Of a DNA stretch of 64,000 nucleotides, positions 63,256 to 64,000 are shown in pieces; position 1 is the first letter of the stretch; each line of letters begins with the position of its first letter. The translations under genes were made by a program, and so were the position numbers. The notes under the pieces are model-generated. The model was not told where the DNA came from and made no database searches. It saw only the letters and a program-made list of their open reading frames with translations. Origin of the DNA: Bacillus sp. ZZV12-4809 (GTDB taxonomy: Bacteria > Bacillota > Bacilli > Bacillales > Cytobacillaceae); the NCBI RefSeq assembly GCF_009849585.1, contig NZ_VCRN01000002.1, positions 1 through 64,000 on the forward strand, in the 5' to 3' direction.

Positions 63256-64000
63256 ATGAGAATAACACGACTTATTATAGCTATTTATTCTTTATTAATT
63301 CTGATGGCTTGTACGGATTTTTCTGCGGTTGAAAGTAAGCGAACAGAATTGGAAAAAGAGGAGGAAAAACTGAACGATTTAGATGTTCAAGAATCTAATT
63401 CGGATGCGAACCAGGCAGGGGCTGATGTAATGCCTGCAGAAGAAGAGGTATCCCTGACAGAGCCTCAATACAAAATAAATGCAAACAATTGGACAGTAGA
63501 ACCAATTAATCAGGCAAATTCAAAAGTTGTACTACTAACTATTGACGACGCTCCTGATAAAAATGCATTGGAAATGGCCAGGATTTTAAAGAAACTTTCA
63601 GCTCCTGCAATCTTTTTTGTAAATGGGCATTTCATTGATACACCGGAAGAAGCTGAAGTATTGAAGGAAATTCATGAACTTGGCTTTGCAATTGGCAATC
63701 ACACTTATAGCCACCTTAATCTGGCAAGTTTACCTGAAGCACAGCAGTATAAAGAGATAGTTGGTCTTAATGATCGAGTTGAAGAGATTATTGGAGAGAG
63801 GCCTAAATTCTTTCGGGCACCATTCGGGTCTAATACAGATTACAGCAGGAAAATTGCTGAAGGTGAAAACATGGTGCTCATGAATTGGACATACGGATAT
63901 GACTGGGAGGAGGAATATCAATCAAAAGAAGCTTTAACAGATGTAATGGTTAATTCACCCTATTTAGTGAAAGGTGCAAACTTATTGATGCATGATAGGA
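63256..64000 (+). CDS. Polysaccharide deacetylase (NodB-type) lipoprotein, cut by window end
   Basis: The first 248 codons are visible. Signal peptide with lipobox LMAC, an acidic linker (about 25-75), then a NodB domain: motif 1 LTIDDAPDK (canonical TFDDG), motif 2 HTYSHLN, motif 3 RAPFGS, then 'NWTYGYDW'. Such exported enzymes deacetylate peptidoglycan or wall glycans. TAAGGAGG precedes the ATG. The C-terminus is outside the window. Confidence 0.85.
   Translation, partial: MRITRLIIAIYSLLILMACTDFSAVESKRTELEKEEEKLNDLDVQESNSDANQAGADVMPAEEEVSLTEPQYKINANNWTVEPINQANSKVVLLTIDDAPDKNALEMARILKKLSAPAIFFVNGHFIDTPEEAEVLKEIHELGFAIGNHTYSHLNLASLPEAQQYKEIVGLNDRVEEIIGERPKFFRAPFGSNTDYSRKIAEGENMVLMNWTYGYDWEEEYQSKEALTDVMVNSPYLVKGANLLMHDR

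Overview
The window comes from a low-GC, Gram-positive, spore-forming member of the Bacillaceae. Gene order follows the Bacillus subtilis kinD-to-pdh segment: kinD, mhqR, clpE, ykvI, ykvS, ptsHI, ykwC, patA, cheV, ykyB, ykuD, ykuE, fadH, ykuI, ykuJ, darB(ykuL), ccpC, dapH, dapL, ykuT, yknUV, ktrC, rnjA/rpoY, ykrA, def, ykyA, pdhABCD, slp. Strong purine-rich Shine-Dalgarno sites, frequent GTG and TTG starts, many short-stem intrinsic terminators, CtsR and CcpC operators and a YjcZ-type sporulation protein agree with this. The repeats and several local genes differ from B. subtilis and fit the Cytobacillus/B. firmus side of the family (an inference, not a tested placement).

Layout: 1-470 holds the edge of an IS3-type element and a stem-rich intergenic repeat. 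470-12100 carries a fosmidomycin-type exporter, a small-molecule kinase, a KinD-like sensor kinase, a cytoplasmic 5'-nucleotidase, MhqR, an M3 oligopeptidase (where B. subtilis has motAB), ClpE under CtsR and YkvI. 12100-17400 is lineage-specific: a lipoprotein, a CPBP protease, several small proteins, YkvS and an SDR enzyme. 17700-19700 is ptsHI. 20400-27700 runs from a small lipoprotein through YkwC, PatA, RDD, DinB and UMF1 proteins to CheV. 27900-44800 is the yky/yku block, with a PadR/exporter operon inserted after ykyB. 45200-49600 is a heterodimeric ABC exporter and KtrC. 49700-54800 is RNase J1 with RNA polymerase epsilon, YkrA, deformylase, YjcZ and YkyA. 55400-60400 is the pyruvate dehydrogenase operon. 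The window closes with Slp, an OpuD-type betaine carrier and a truncated polysaccharide-deacetylase lipoprotein.

How the genes connect: PTS HPr/EI and pyruvate dehydrogenase sit on either side of CcpC, the repressor of the citrate branch of the TCA cycle. PatA, DapH and DapL give three consecutive steps of the acetylase route to meso-diaminopimelate, and YkuD (L,D-transpeptidase) crosslinks peptidoglycan that contains that residue. DarB and KtrC are c-di-AMP receptors and YkuI a c-di-GMP receptor. FadH handles unsaturated fatty acids. ClpE, MhqR and RNase J1 serve stress and RNA metabolism.

No tRNA, rRNA, CRISPR array, prophage or complete mobile element was seen. The least explained parts are a small-peptide/hairpin transcript candidate at about 51.7-52.05 kb, two small genes between ykuJ and darB, a four-copy repeat with terminal inverted repeats, and the long leaders before ptsH and pdhA.
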